A program made the translations under genes and the position numbers. This document shows, in pieces, positions 1 through 11,138 of a DNA stretch of 64,000 nucleotides. The number at the start of each line of letters is the position of its first letter. The first letter of the stretch is position 1. The notes beneath the pieces were generated by a model. It was not told the DNA's origin, did not search any database, and was given only the letters and a program-made list of their open reading frames with translations. Source of the stretch: Zea mays. Lineage: Eukaryota > Streptophyta > Magnoliopsida > Poales > Poaceae. The stretch lies in assembly GCF_902167145.1 (NCBI RefSeq), contig NC_050101.1:115225789-115289788 (forward strand), written 5' to 3'.

Positions 1-644
1 CCCAAGCTGACTCAGGCTACGGGGAACAAGACCGACGTCCCATCTGGCTCGCTCCGCCAGACAAGTAATGATGGCGCCCCGCACGCTCTATGACGACGGC
101 AGCTCTCAGCCCCCTTACGGAAGCAAGAGGACGTCAGCAAGGACTCGACAGCTCCGACAGCTGTCCTTCCGCCAGGCTCCAGCGCTCCTCCGACGGCCAC
201 GACACCACACGAACCGGGTGCCAAAACCTCTCCGGCTGCCACGATGGCATGTACTTAGGGCGCTAGCTCTCCTCCGCTAGACACGTTAGCACTCTGCTAC
301 ACCCCCATTGTACACCTGGATCCTCTCCTTACGCCTATAAAAGGAAGGACCAGGGCCCTCTTACAGAAGGTTGGCCGTGCGGGGAAGAGGACGGGACAGG
401 CGCTCGCGTGAGGCCGCTCGCTCCCCCTCCCGCGTGGACGCTTGTAACCCCCTACTGCAAGCGCACCCGACCCGGGCGCGGGACAAACACGAAGGCCGCG
501 GGATTTCCACCTCTCTCTCTCTCTCTCGCTCCGACCGCCTTTTCCCCCCTTCGCGCTCCGTCTCGCGCCGACCCATCTGGGCTGGGGCACGCGGCGACAT
601 TTCACTCGTCGGCCCAGGGACCCCCTGGTCTCGAAACGCCGACA
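1..644 (+). repeat. Huck 5' LTR, 3' portion only
   Basis: The sequence matches 12228-12870 of the 3' LTR nearly base for base, including the TATA box and the closing GAAACGCCGACA. Differences are scattered substitutions and a variable CT microsatellite near 512-528. The preceding roughly 1.1 kb of this LTR lies outside the window. ORFs called here on either strand are translations of LTR DNA. Confidence 0.9.
335..344 (+). promoter_or_regulatory. TATA box of Huck LTR
   Basis: CTATAAAAGG followed by a GC-rich leader, at a position suited to U3/R of an LTR. The same box is present at 12562-12571 in the 3' LTR, where it could fire outward into the flanking Copia sequence. Confidence 0.6.
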
Positions 645-664
645 GTTGGCGCGCCAGTTAGGGG
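645..664 (+). other. Huck primer binding site
   Basis: GTTGGCGCGCCAGTTAGGGG begins directly after the LTR terminal CA. Its position marks it as the tRNA primer site; I do not assign the tRNA with confidence. Almost the same tract is found on the - strand next to the 5' LTR of gypsy element G (34298-34316). Confidence 0.75.
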
Positions 665-704
665 CCTGCTACGTGTTGACGAATAGCTTCCCGTCAAGCT
701 CCAG

Positions 705-3240
705 ATGGGCAGTCTCCAGCAACCTTTCCAGCCCGGGACGATGCTCCGTTTCGGGAGTCTTGAGTTCATGTCCCTCGACGGCAGCTACGACATGATACTC
801 CTTCCCCCGCCGTGCGACAGCGACGATGGCGGCCGACAGCCCGCCCGCCGGCGGCGGAATCGACGACGTCTTCCCCGCGTGGTGGAAGAACAACATTCGA
901 GCTCACCCCGCCCTCTCCCCCGCCGACGGAGGAGGAGGCAGGGCAACCAAGGCCAAGCAGGAGGCGACACCTCGTCGGCTGTCGAGCAAGTCGACGGCGC
1001 CGGCGCCCCAACGGGGGGCGCGTCGGGCATCGACCTCGCGTTTGAGACGAAGACGAGCGCCGTCTCCCTGCAACACGCCAATTCCGAGCAAACGGACGAC
1101 GCCAGCACGCTCGCGAAAGGCTTGCTGGGCGTCACCCTCGTACCTGAGACGACGGTGCAGTCAGTCCCTGACGTGACTTCGTCACCACCCGTCGACCAAG
1201 AGGTACCCACCGGTTCCCATCTCACGCCCTTTGGATTCAGCCTCGACCTGCCAAGCGACTTCGCTTTGGCGGACGCTCTCATAGAGGCGAGTCCAAACCC
1301 TCTGGGGTTTCGTATGCGGTCACCCTAGGACCGGCTCACGGACGTCTCGACCTACAGGCCCTCGGGGTCCGAGGAAGATGACGAGCCCGATTTCTGTTGG
1401 GATTTCTCCGGACTTGGTAACCCCAGTGCCATGCGGGACTTCATGACCGCATGCGACTACTGCCTTTCCAACTATTCCGACGGTAGCCGCAGCCTCGGCG
1501 ACGAGGACTGCGGCCCAAGTCGTGAATGTTTCCACGTCGATCTAGGGGGCCCTCCGAAGGCAACCATCTCGGTATGCCGGAGAACGGTGATCTCCCTAGG
1601 CCTGTGCCTCGCGTTGACATCCTACGGGAGCTAGCTATGGTCCCCGTTCAGGCGGGGGGTCATGACCCACAGCTCGAGCAAATCCGCGGGGTGCAGGCCA
1701 GGCTCGACGAGGGAGCAGGAACGCTTGAGCCGATCCGCCGGGACATCAGGCAGGAATGGGCGGGCCAACCTCCGGCCGGAGAAGTGCGCCATCTACCCAG
1801 GGTATCCAGCACCGCATCGCCGACAATGTCAGGGTGAGGCCGCCACCCGCTTCTAGTGGAGTCGGCTAGAACCTGGCTGCAGCAGCAATGCTTCTCCGTG
1901 CGATGCCAGAGCCATCAACCACCGAGGGGCGGCGAATCCAGGGAGAGCTCAAGAATCTCCTGGAGGGCGCCGCGGTCCGACGGGCCGAAAGCTCCGCCTC
2001 CCGAAGGCAGGGGTACCCCTCGGAACATCGCGCCGCGACTTCCCGATTCATGCGGGAAGCCTCGGTCCACACCGGGCGCACGCGCAACACAGCGCCTGCG
2101 GCCCCGGGTCGCCTCGGCGACGAGCACCATCACCACGACCGTCGAGCCCACCTCGACGAGAGGGTGCGCCGAGGCTACCACCCCAGGCGTGGGGGACGCT
2201 ACGACAGCGGGGAGGATCGGAGTCCCTCGCCCGAACCACCCGGTCCGCAGGCTTTCAGCCGCGCCATACGACGGGCGCCGTTCCCGACCCGGTTCCGAAC
2301 CCCGACTACTATCACAAAGTACTCGGGGGAGACGAGACCGGAACTGTGGCTCGCAGACTACCGGCTGGCCTGCCAACTGGGTGGAACGGACGATGACAAC
2401 CTCATCATCCGCAACCTCCCCCTGTTCCTCTCCGACACCGCTCGCGCCTGGTTGGAGCACCTGCCTCCGGGGCAGATCTCCAACTGGGACGACCTGGTCC
2501 AAGCCTTCGCCGGCAATTTCCAGGGCACGTACGTGCGCCCTGGAAACTCCTGGGACCTCCGAAGCTGCCGGCAGCAGCCGAGAGAGTCTCTCCGGGACTA
2601 CATCCGGTGATTCTCGAAGCAGCGCACCGAGCTGCCCAACATCACCGATTCACATGTCATCGGCGCGTTCCTCGCCGGCACCACCTGCCACGACCTGGTG
2701 AGCAAGCTGGGTCGCAAGACCCCCACCAGGGCGAGCGAGCTGATGGACATCGCCACCAAGTTCGCCTCTGGCCAGGAGGCGGTTGAGGCTATCTTCCGGA
2801 AGGACAAGCAGCCCCAGGGCCGCCCACCAGAAGATGCCCCCGAGGCGTCAACTCAGCGCGGCGCCAAGAAGAAGGGCAAGAAGAAGTCGCAAGCGAAACG
2901 CGACGCCACCGACGTGGACCTTGTCGCCACCGCCGAGTACAAGAACCCTCGAAAACCCCCCGGAGGTGCCAACCTCTTCGACAAAATGCTCAAGGAGCCG
3001 TGCCCCTATCATCAGGGGCCCGTCAAGCACACCCTTGAGGAGTGCGCTATGCTTCGGCGCCACTTCCACAGGGCCGGGCCACCCGCGGAGGGTGGCAGGG
3101 CTCGCGACGACGACAAGAAGGAAGATCACCAAGCAGGAGAGTTCCCCGAGGTCCGCGACTGCTTCATGATCTACGGTGGGCAAGCGGCAAATGCCTCGGC
3201 TCGGCACCGCAAGCAAGAGTGTCGAGAGGTCTGTTCGGTG
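705..3240 (+). pseudogene. Huck gag (degenerate)
   Basis: Remnant gag of a Ty3/gypsy element, which would form the virus-like particle. An acidic/low-complexity N-terminal part spans 705-1328 and continues in other frames to about 1850. From 1888 a long frame carries the classic retrotransposon gag core, with a stretch around 2440-2520 resembling the family motif (A-x-x-W-hydrophobic...W-x-x-L-x-x-x-F). A basic lysine tract follows near 2870-2900. A C-x-x-H...C cluster near 3001-3050 (CPYHQG) may be the nucleic-acid-binding finger. The frame is cut by stop codons near 1326 and 1835 with frame changes between them, and by TGA at 2608-2610, which interrupts an otherwise continuous frame. It cannot yield an intact Gag. 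Confidence 0.8.
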
Positions 3241-6200
3241 AAGGTGGCGGCGCCAGTCTACCTAGACTGGTCCGACAAGCCCATCACCTTCGACCAAGCC
3301 GACCACCCCGACCACGTGCCGAGCCCGGGGAAATACCTGCTCGTTGTCGACCCCGTCATCGGCGACGTCAGGCTCACCAAGGTCCTCATGGACGGAGGCA
3401 GCAGCCTCAACATCATCTACGCCGAGACCCTCGGGCTCCTGCGTGTTGATCTGTCCTCGGTCCAGGCAGGCGCTGCGCCTTTCCATGGGATCATCCCCGG
3501 GAAGCGCGTCCAGCCCCTCGGACAACTCGACCTTCCCGTCTGCTTCGGAACACCCTCCAACTTCCGAAGGGAGACCCTCACGTTCGAGGTGGTCGGGTTC
3601 CGAGGAACCTACCACGCGGTACTGGGGAGGTCATGCTACGTGAAGTTCATGGCCGTCCCCAACTACACCTACCTCAAGCTCAAGATGTCGGGCCCCAACG
3701 GGGTCATCATCGTCGGCCCCACGTACAAACACGCGTTCGAATGCGACGTGGAGTGCGTGGAGTACGCCGAGGCCCTCACCGAATCCGAGGCCCCCATCGC
3801 CGACCTGGAGAGCCTCTCTAAGGAGGTGCTAGACGTGAAGCGTCACGCCGGCAACTTCGAGCCAGTGGAGACGGTTAAGTCCGTCCCCCTCGACCCCAGC
3901 AGCGACGCCTCCAAGCAGATCCGGATCAGCTCCGAGCTCGATCCCAAATAGGAAGCAGTGCTCGTCGACTTTCTCCGCGCAAACACCGACGTTTTCGCGT
4001 GGAGTCCCTCGGACATGCCCGGCATACTGAGGGATGTCGCCGAGCACTCGCTGGATATCCGAGCTGGAGCCCGACCCGTGAAGCAGCCTCTGCGCTGATT
4101 CGACAAAGAAAAGCGTAGAGCCATAGGCGAGGAGATCCACAAGCTAATGGCGGCAGGGTTCATCAAAGAGGTATTCCATCCCGAATGGCTTGCCAACCCT
4201 GTGCTTGTGAGAAAGAAAGGAGGGAAATGGCGGATGTGTGTAGACTACACTGGTCTAAACAAAGAATGTCCGAAGGTTCCCTACCCTCTGCCTCGCATCG
4301 ATCAAATCGTGGATTCCACTGCTGGGTGCGGAACCCTGTCTTTCCTCGATGCCTACTCAAGGTATCACCAAATCAGGATGAAGGAGTCTGACCAGCTCGC
4401 GACTTCTTTCATCACGCCCTTCGGCACGTACTGCTATGTCACCATGCCGTTCGGCTTGAGGAATGCGGGTGCGACGTACCAGCGGTGCATGAACCATGTG
4501 TTCGGCGAACACATTGGCCGGACGGTCGAGGCCTACGTCAATGACATCGTAGTCAAGACGAGGAAAGCCTCCGACCTCCTTTCCGACCTTGAAGTGACAT
4601 TCCGATGTCTTAAGGCGAAAGGAGTGAAGCTTAATCCCGAGAAGTGTGTCTTTGGGGTTCCCCGAGGCATGCTCTTGGGGTTCATCGTCTCCGAGCGGGG
4701 CATCGAAGCCAACCCGGAGAAGATCGCAGCCATCACCAGCATGGGGCCCATCAAAGACTTGAAAGGCGTACTGAGAGTCATGGGATGTCTTGCGACTCTG
4801 AGCCGCTTCATCTCACGCCTCGGTGAAAGAGGCCTGCCTCTGTACCGCCTCTTAAGGAAGGCCGAGTGCTTCACTTGGACCCCTGAGGCCAAGGAAGCCC
4901 TCGGGAACCTGAAGGCGCTCCTCACGAACGCGCCCATCTTGGTGCCCCCCGCTACCGGAGAAGCCCTCTTGATCTACGTCGCCGCGACCACTCAGGTGGT
5001 TAGCGCCGCGGTTGTGGTTGAGAGACGAGAAGAGGGGCATACATTGCCTGTCCAGAGGCCGGTCTACTTCATCAGCGAGGTACTGTCCGAGACCAAAATC
5101 CGCTACCCACAAGTTCAGAAGCTGCTGTATACGGTGATCCTAACGCGGCGGAAGTTGCGACACTACTTCGAGTCTCACCCGGTAACTGTGGTGTCATCCT
5201 TCCCCCTGGGGGAGATCATCCAGTGCCGAGAGGCCTCGGGTAGAATCGCGAAGTGGGCGGTGGAAATCATGGGCGAAACAATCTCGTTCGCTCCTCGGAA
5301 GGCCATCAAGTCCCAGGTCTTGGCGGACTTCGTGGCTGAATGGGTCGACACCCAGCTCCCAACAGTTCAGATCCAGCCGAAACTCTGGACCATGTTCTTC
5401 GACGGGTCGCTGATGAAGACAGGAGCCGGCGCAGGCCTACTCTTCATCTTGCCCCTCGGGAAGCACCTACGGTACGTGCTACGCCTCCATTTCCTGGCAT
5501 CCAACATTGTGGCTGAGTACGAGGCTCTGGTCAATGGGTTGCGGATCGCCATCGAGCTAGGGGTCCGACGCCTCGACGTTCGCGGTGACTCACAGCTCGT
5601 CATCGACCAAGTCATGAAGAACTCCCACTGCCGCGACCCGAAGATGGAGGCCTACTGCGATGAGGTTCGGCGCCTGGAAGACAAGTTCTACGGGCTCGAG
5701 CTCAACCACATCGCCCGGTGCTACAACGAGACTGCAGATGAGCTGGCTAAAATAGCCTCGGGGCGAACAACGGTTCCCCCGGACGTCTTCTCCCGAGACC
5801 TGCATCAACCCTCCGTCAAGATCGACGACACGTCCGAGCCCGAGGCACCCTCGGCCCAGCCCGAGGCACCCTCAGCTCGGCCCAAGGCACCCTTAGTTTA
5901 GCCCGAGGTATTCTCGGCCCCCGAGGGTGAGGCACTGCACGTCGAGGAGGAGCGAAGCGGGGTCGCGCCTAATCAAAACTGGCAGACCTTGTACCTGCAA
6001 TATCTCCACCGAGGAGAGCTACCCCTCGACCGAGCCGAAGCTCGGCGATTGGCGCGGCGCGCCAAGTCGTTCGTCTTGCTGGGAGATGGGAAGGAGCTCT
6101 ACCACCGCAACCCCTCAGGCATCCTCCAGCGATGCATTTCCATCGCCGAAGGCCAGGAGCTCCTACGAGAGATACACTCGGGGGCTTGCGGCCATCACGC

Positions 6201-7222
6201 AGCACCTCGAGCCCTCGTTGGAAACGCTTTCCGACAAGGTTTTGTACTGGCCGACGGCGGTGGCCGACGCCACTAGAATTGTCCGCACCTGCGAAGGGTG
6301 TCAGTTCTACGCGAGGCAGACCCACCTGCCCGCTCAGGCTCTGCAGACGATACCCATCACCTGGCCTTTTGCTGTGTGGGGTCTGGACCTCGTCGGCCCC
6401 TTGCAGAAGGCACCCGGGGGCTACACGCACCTGTTGGTCGCCATCGACAAATTCTCCAAGTGGATCGAGGTCTAACCCCTAAACAGCATCAGGTCCGAAC
6501 AGGCGGTGGCGTTCTTCACCAACATCATCCATCGTTTTGGGGTCCCGAACTCCATCATCACCGACAACGGCACCCAGTTCACCGGCAGAAAGTTCCTGGA
6601 CTTCTGCGAGGATCACCACATCCGGATGGACTGGGCAGCCGTGGCTCACCCCATGACGAATGGGCAAGTAGAGCGTGCCAACGGCATGATTCTACAAGGA
6701 CTCAAGCCTCGGATCTACAACGACCTCAACAAGTTCGGCAAGCGATGGATGAAGGAACTCCCCTCGGTGGTCTGGAGTCTGAGGACAACGCCGAGCCGAG
6801 CCACGGGCTTCACGCCATTCTTTCTAGTCTATGGGGCCGAGGCCATCTTGCCCATAGACTTAGAATACGGTTCCCCGAGGACGAGGGCCTACACCGACCA
6901 AAGCAACCAAACTAGTCGAGAAGACTCGCTGGACCAGCTGGAAGAGGCTCGGGACATGGCCTTACTACACTTGGCGCGGTACCAGCAGTCCCTGCGACAC
7001 TACCACGCCCGAGGGGTCCGGTCCCGAGACCTCCAGGTGGGCGACCTGGTGCTTTGGCTGCGACAGGACGCCCGAGGGCGGCACAAGCTCACGCCTCCCT
7101 GGGAAGGGCCGTTCATCATCGCCAAAGTTCTGAAGCCCGGAACGTACAAGCTGGCCAATAGTCAAGGCGAGGTCTACAGCAACGCTTGGAACATCCAACA
7201 GCTACGTCGCTTCTACCCTTAA
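3241..7222 (+). pseudogene. Huck pol: protease, RT, RNase H, integrase (degenerate)
   Basis: Polyprotein remnant of a Ty3/gypsy element. The protease has the plant-gypsy active-site string MDGGSS at about 3388-3405. RT runs from roughly 4000 to 4850, with FLDAYSRYHQ and MPFGLRNAGATYQ blocks. Its catalytic box reads Y-V-N-D at 4534-4545, so the first catalytic aspartate is replaced. RNase H (about 5390-5760) keeps FFDGS, an AEYEAL helix and a late N-x-x-AD. A short Pro/Glu/Ala repeat linker follows. Integrase has an H-H...C-x-x-C finger (6190-6310), a DLVGPL block, TDNGTQF (about 6559-6579) and an NGQVERAN block (about 6660-6682), with a C-terminal tail ending at 7222. Breaks: TAG 3949-3951, TGA 4096-4098, TAG 5899-5901, a frameshift near 6243, TAA 6473-6475. 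The order RT-RH-IN is diagnostic of Ty3/gypsy. Confidence 0.9.
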
Positions 7223-7445
7223 GATGCTTTCAAGTTGTTCATATACCTCGCTCCCATGCAAAGTTTAGTCATCAAGGAAGGGTCAGCCTTGCCTCGGCAA
7301 AGCCCGACCCTCCCTCGGGGGCTAAAAGGGGGGAACCCCCTCTGCGTCGAAATTTTCCTCGAAAAAAAATCCTTTCTGCCAGAATGTCTTTCGTGCTTTT
7401 CGACTACTTCGAAAGTGGATCATAAAAACGACGGAGTACACGTAA

Positions 7446-8390
7446 GCAGCCAAGGCTGACCGAGCCGAGGGACTCCTACGCCTCCGGGATATGGATACCT
7501 CACTCATCACCTTCTGCGATAAGTAACTCGCGTTCGGATAAGTGATTCCGCGGACTGAACAAGTCTTCACGTTCGAAAGCCCCTCTGCCGAAGCGATTCT
7601 TCGGGCCTTCTCGACTGCATCGGTGACAGAACCCCATGGATGGGCAAGAGCGCGCGTAAGCGGCAAGGCCGACCGAGCCGAGGGATTCCTACGCCTCCGG
7701 GATACGGATACCTCACTCATCACCTTCCGTGAAAAGCAACTCTCGCTCGCACAGACAATTCTGTTACCAACGGAAAAGTCCAGATACTCGAAACAAGAGG
7801 AAAAGAAGCGCAGCTTTACAACACGGTGATGGTGTGTTTGGGCCTCGGCGGCCGCAGAAAACGCACACTACAAGATAATCCGATCCTGCAGGCTCGGATC
7901 TTGATAGTTGAAGGGAGCAGCAGCACCCTCGGCGTCGACTACACCTTCGGTGAGGTCCGACCTAGCCTCGGACGGCGACGCGATCCGAGGATCCCCACTC
8001 TGAAGGACGACTTCATCATCACGCCCGGGCCATCGCCGCCTGGGTCTCCTCCAAGAATCCGGCTCGAGCAGGCGGCTCGGCTGGACACCCCGAGGCCTCG
8101 GCCAGCTGTCCCCCGAAGACATCAGCCCGGCCCGAGGCCACGGCAGATCAACTCCGGCATCGGTCCCGCTAACGGACGACCCAGCCAGGCTCCGACCGAC
8201 CAAGTCTTCTTTTCGAGCCAACTCTGCCTCTGTCCGTGCTGACACCGCTACCCCTGGCTTCGGCTCATCGAAGAGCGGCCGAGGGGTTCCTTTAACTAAG
8301 CAAGAGAAGCCTCGGATAGCAAGGCCGACCGAGCCGAGGGACTCCTACGCCTCCGGGATACGGATACCTCACTCGTCACCTTTGCACGGG
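7446..8390 (+). repeat. Three dispersed copies of a ~70 bp motif in Huck
   Basis: A unit containing AAGGCTGACCGAGCCGAGGG, then CCTACGCCTCCGGGATA and CGGATACCTCACTC, occurs at about 7450-7520, 7660-7730 and 8318-8385. Copies differ by a few substitutions and are separated by unrelated sequence of about 140 and 590 bp. ORFs through them on either strand are coincidental. Confidence 0.75.
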
Positions 8391-8706
8391 GCGACTCACG
8401 CTTGGTGAAGCGGTTCAGACAACCAACAGGCGAGTCTTAGTGCTCGAAAATGAGGAAAAAACACGGCTCCGCGCCAAAAATACATACACGTTCAGGCCCC
8501 GACAGCCACAATGAACAAAAGACCGACATTCAAGGTGCCACTACAAGCGGAACCCCGGTTCCACCTCCGCAGGTACGAACAACCCCACACGATTGGGGGG
8601 CCTGCGGAGCAACAGAAGACCGACGGACGGCTCACCGTCGCCCGCTCCAGCAGCGGCGACAACGACGACTTCTGCTCCGGGGGTCCGAACAGCAGCAGCG
8701 ATGACC

Positions 8707-9324
8707 TCAGGGCGGATGCTGCTGCCGTGAGGCCCTCGCCCGTGCCCAAACTCGTGAGGCAAGGACGGGCAGAAGGCCGTAGAGTTGGAGGTTGGTCCGT
8801 GGGCGGCCCCGGCTATCTCGTCGGCGGAAAAACCTCTTCCAGCTGCCGTGGCGGAAGGCGGCGCCGGGAGCGGCTCCGAAGCCACTCGGGTCAGAGAGCC
8901 AGGCACGCGGCAATTGCCAGCGCCACGAACGGCGAACGCCCTTCCCCCCGATCACTGAGGGAAGGAGCGGGCCGCCGCCCGCGCTGGGGCCGACCCCAAC
9001 TCGGCACACTCCCCTCCCTAGCGCTAATGATGAAAATCCTTGAGGCTGAGGGAGGGGCAGAGGCCGCAGCCCGGCTTGCTTTCCCCCGCCATCGAACTGG
9101 AGGTCACCGTCTTGGGTGACCGCCAGCGGAGGGGTGTAGCCGGGCTGCATGATGAAAATCCTTGAAGCCGAACGATGGCTGAAAGGTACCAACTCCCACA
9201 GAGTTGGGTTCCTCCAACGATAAGGCGGAAGGATTGCGGGTGTCCCCCATCCGGGGGCTCGGAAGGTGGAAAGATACGATGCATAAGGGAGCGCGAAGAC
9301 ATGGTCGCCTTTCAAGGGGGTCAC
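8707..9324 (-). other. Antisense open frame in Huck 3' internal region
   Basis: A 205-codon frame runs on the strand opposite to gag-pol. It has no ATG at its 5' end (the first codon would be GTG); an internal ATG lies near 9155. A TTTAAAAGG motif sits just upstream on the same strand near 9333. The predicted product is rich in Pro, Arg and Gly and resembles no domain I know. A second antisense frame with an ATG, 9024-9302, overlaps it in another phase. Antisense ORFs downstream of pol are described for some plant gypsy elements such as Grande. Whether this is one of those or an effect of GC-rich sequence cannot be settled here. Confidence 0.35.
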
Positions 9325-10202
9325 CCTCCTTTTAAAGGCAACTCTCCCTACATGCGTCCCCAGCCGTCGTGGGCTGAGTCTTCTCCAACACGCTCCAAGG
9401 TCCTCCCCCTACGGCGCGGGGGCTGGGTCCCACGCGTCATGCAAGCTGACCCAGAGCGGGAGGAGCCAAACCGCCGCGCGCGGTGCATGCAACCGCCCAG
9501 CGGTTACGAGCATTCCTCCACCTTCGCCCAGACCAGCGGGCGAAAGGGCGGGCAGCCATGCAGGCGGCATGCAATCGCGCCAAGTGGGTGCGCCCCTCTG
9601 ACTTCCAACGCACCCAGCATGGGGGCCCACGCCCACGAGTCATGCAACCGGCGCGCCGGTCGCTACGTGCAAGCAACTGCACCGCCACTCGCACCACTGC
9701 CACGCCTCCTCGACTGCGGAACTAGTACCGCGACTCGAGGCAACCCTGCGTACGACCTAGCAGTGCCAGCCAGGCGCGACGGTCAATACGGCCAAAAATG
9801 GGCCGGCAGTAATGGCGGTGGCAGGCGGGCAGGAGCAGCGGTCACGTCGTCAGCCAAGCTCACGTCCTGTCCAGGGGCAGCGAGAGAACCCTCTCTCACG
9901 GCGTGAAGAAGGCGCGCCTGTGTTCCGTTCCTCGAACGGCTCGCGCACGCGCAACGGCCGCCCCGCGAACCACTCGCCCCGTCGCATTAACTCCGCGGCG
10001 GGACAGGCGGCGCCTCTGGCAGGGGAAGCGAGCGGCGCTTCGCCTTCGCCATAATGACCGCGTCAAAAAAGGTACGCCACGTCATTCGATTTCGCATCCT
10101 TTTCCTTTTCCTCTTTCTCTCTCTTACAACAGGGACCGGGAAAGGGGGATACCCCGAAAAGGATCCTTCTCTGTGAAGGAAACAGGCTCCGAGCCTCCCT
10201 AC

Positions 10203-10400
10203 TGATCAGAGGTTCAAAGGCTGGCCCCTCGGAGGGGTTTAACAGCCGCCTCAGAGCGCGTGGGCTCCACACCCACTACTGGTCAGAGGTTCGAAGGCCG
10301 GCCCCTCGGAAGGGTTCAACGGCCGCCTCAGGCCACTTGGGCTCCGCGCCCACTACTGATCAGGGGTTCGAAGGCTGGCCCTCGAAGGGTTCACAGCAGC
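10203..10400 (+). repeat. ~77 bp tandem repeat, about 2.5 copies, in Huck
   Basis: Units begin TGATCAGAGGTTC (10203), TGGTCAGAGGTTCG (10280) and TGATCAGGGGTTCG (10357), so the period is 77 bp. Each contains GGCTGGCCCCTCGGA-like sequence and a CAGCCGCCTCAG or similar segment. The last copy is incomplete. There is no coding content. Confidence 0.8.
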
Positions 10401-11138
10401 CTCAGACATAGAGCGAGGGATGACCCTGGGTACGTTCGATACATAACCAAGGCTCGGGCTACGCTCCCGAGGTACCCTAGGACATTTCCGAGACCAGCGG
10501 GAACGATCTTGTAACGGAATCCCATCAGAGGGAGGCATCGAGCCCTCGGACCCCGTCGACAGGGGACCGGGTCCGGCAGATCACCCGCAGGTACTTTTGG
10601 GCGCGCCTCTGGGCCTCTAGCCGACCCCTAACAAATGGGGCACGGACGTCCGCTCGGATTACCCGTCAACAGCTCACCGGAGACACCATGTTCGGCGCCC
10701 TCCGAGGGCAACATGGCGCTTTCCCCCCTCCTCCTTGCAAAAAGGCGACGCAGGGGCGTATGTAAAAAAGTCGAGTCTGTCCCTGACCGTCCTCTCGCCT
10801 TGTGCAGAGGCTCGGGGGCTGCTCTCGCAAACCCGGCTCCGGCCAAACCGTTGATAGCGTCAACATACCAGCCCGAGAACTTGGGACCCGACCGTGCACC
10901 CGGGCTACGGCCAGCTCGCATGAGGGAATGACCAGACCAGCCGAGGCATTGCGCGAGGCATTAAGACCTCGGAGGAGTCAAACCACCCCTCCGAGGCCTC
11001 GGGGGCTACACCCGGCGGGTGCGCTCGCGCGCACCCACCGGAACAAAACGCAACCGAGAAAGGCTGGTCCCCTCGCAAAAAAGTGCGACAAAAGCCTCCA
11101 AGCGAGTGTTAACACTCCCTTCGAGGCTCAGGGGCTAC

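Larger units (their letters stand above)
7223..11138 (+). other. Huck untranslated region between pol and 3' LTR
   Basis: About 3.9 kb with no recognisable retroelement domain on the + strand. It is GC-rich, contains two sets of short internal repeats (listed separately) and an antisense open frame. A pyrimidine-rich run ending in ACAACAG at about 10098-10131 resembles a splice acceptor on the + strand but has no known role. The tract ends in AGGCTCAGGGGCTAC, the purine-biased polypurine tract next to the 3' LTR. A long 3' internal region is usual for Huck as I remember it. Confidence 0.65.

Noticed and set aside
9175..10205. + strand frames in the Huck 3' internal region (9175-9906, 9903-10205)
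   Set aside because: GC-rich sequence with no domain and no start context; other phases are also open.
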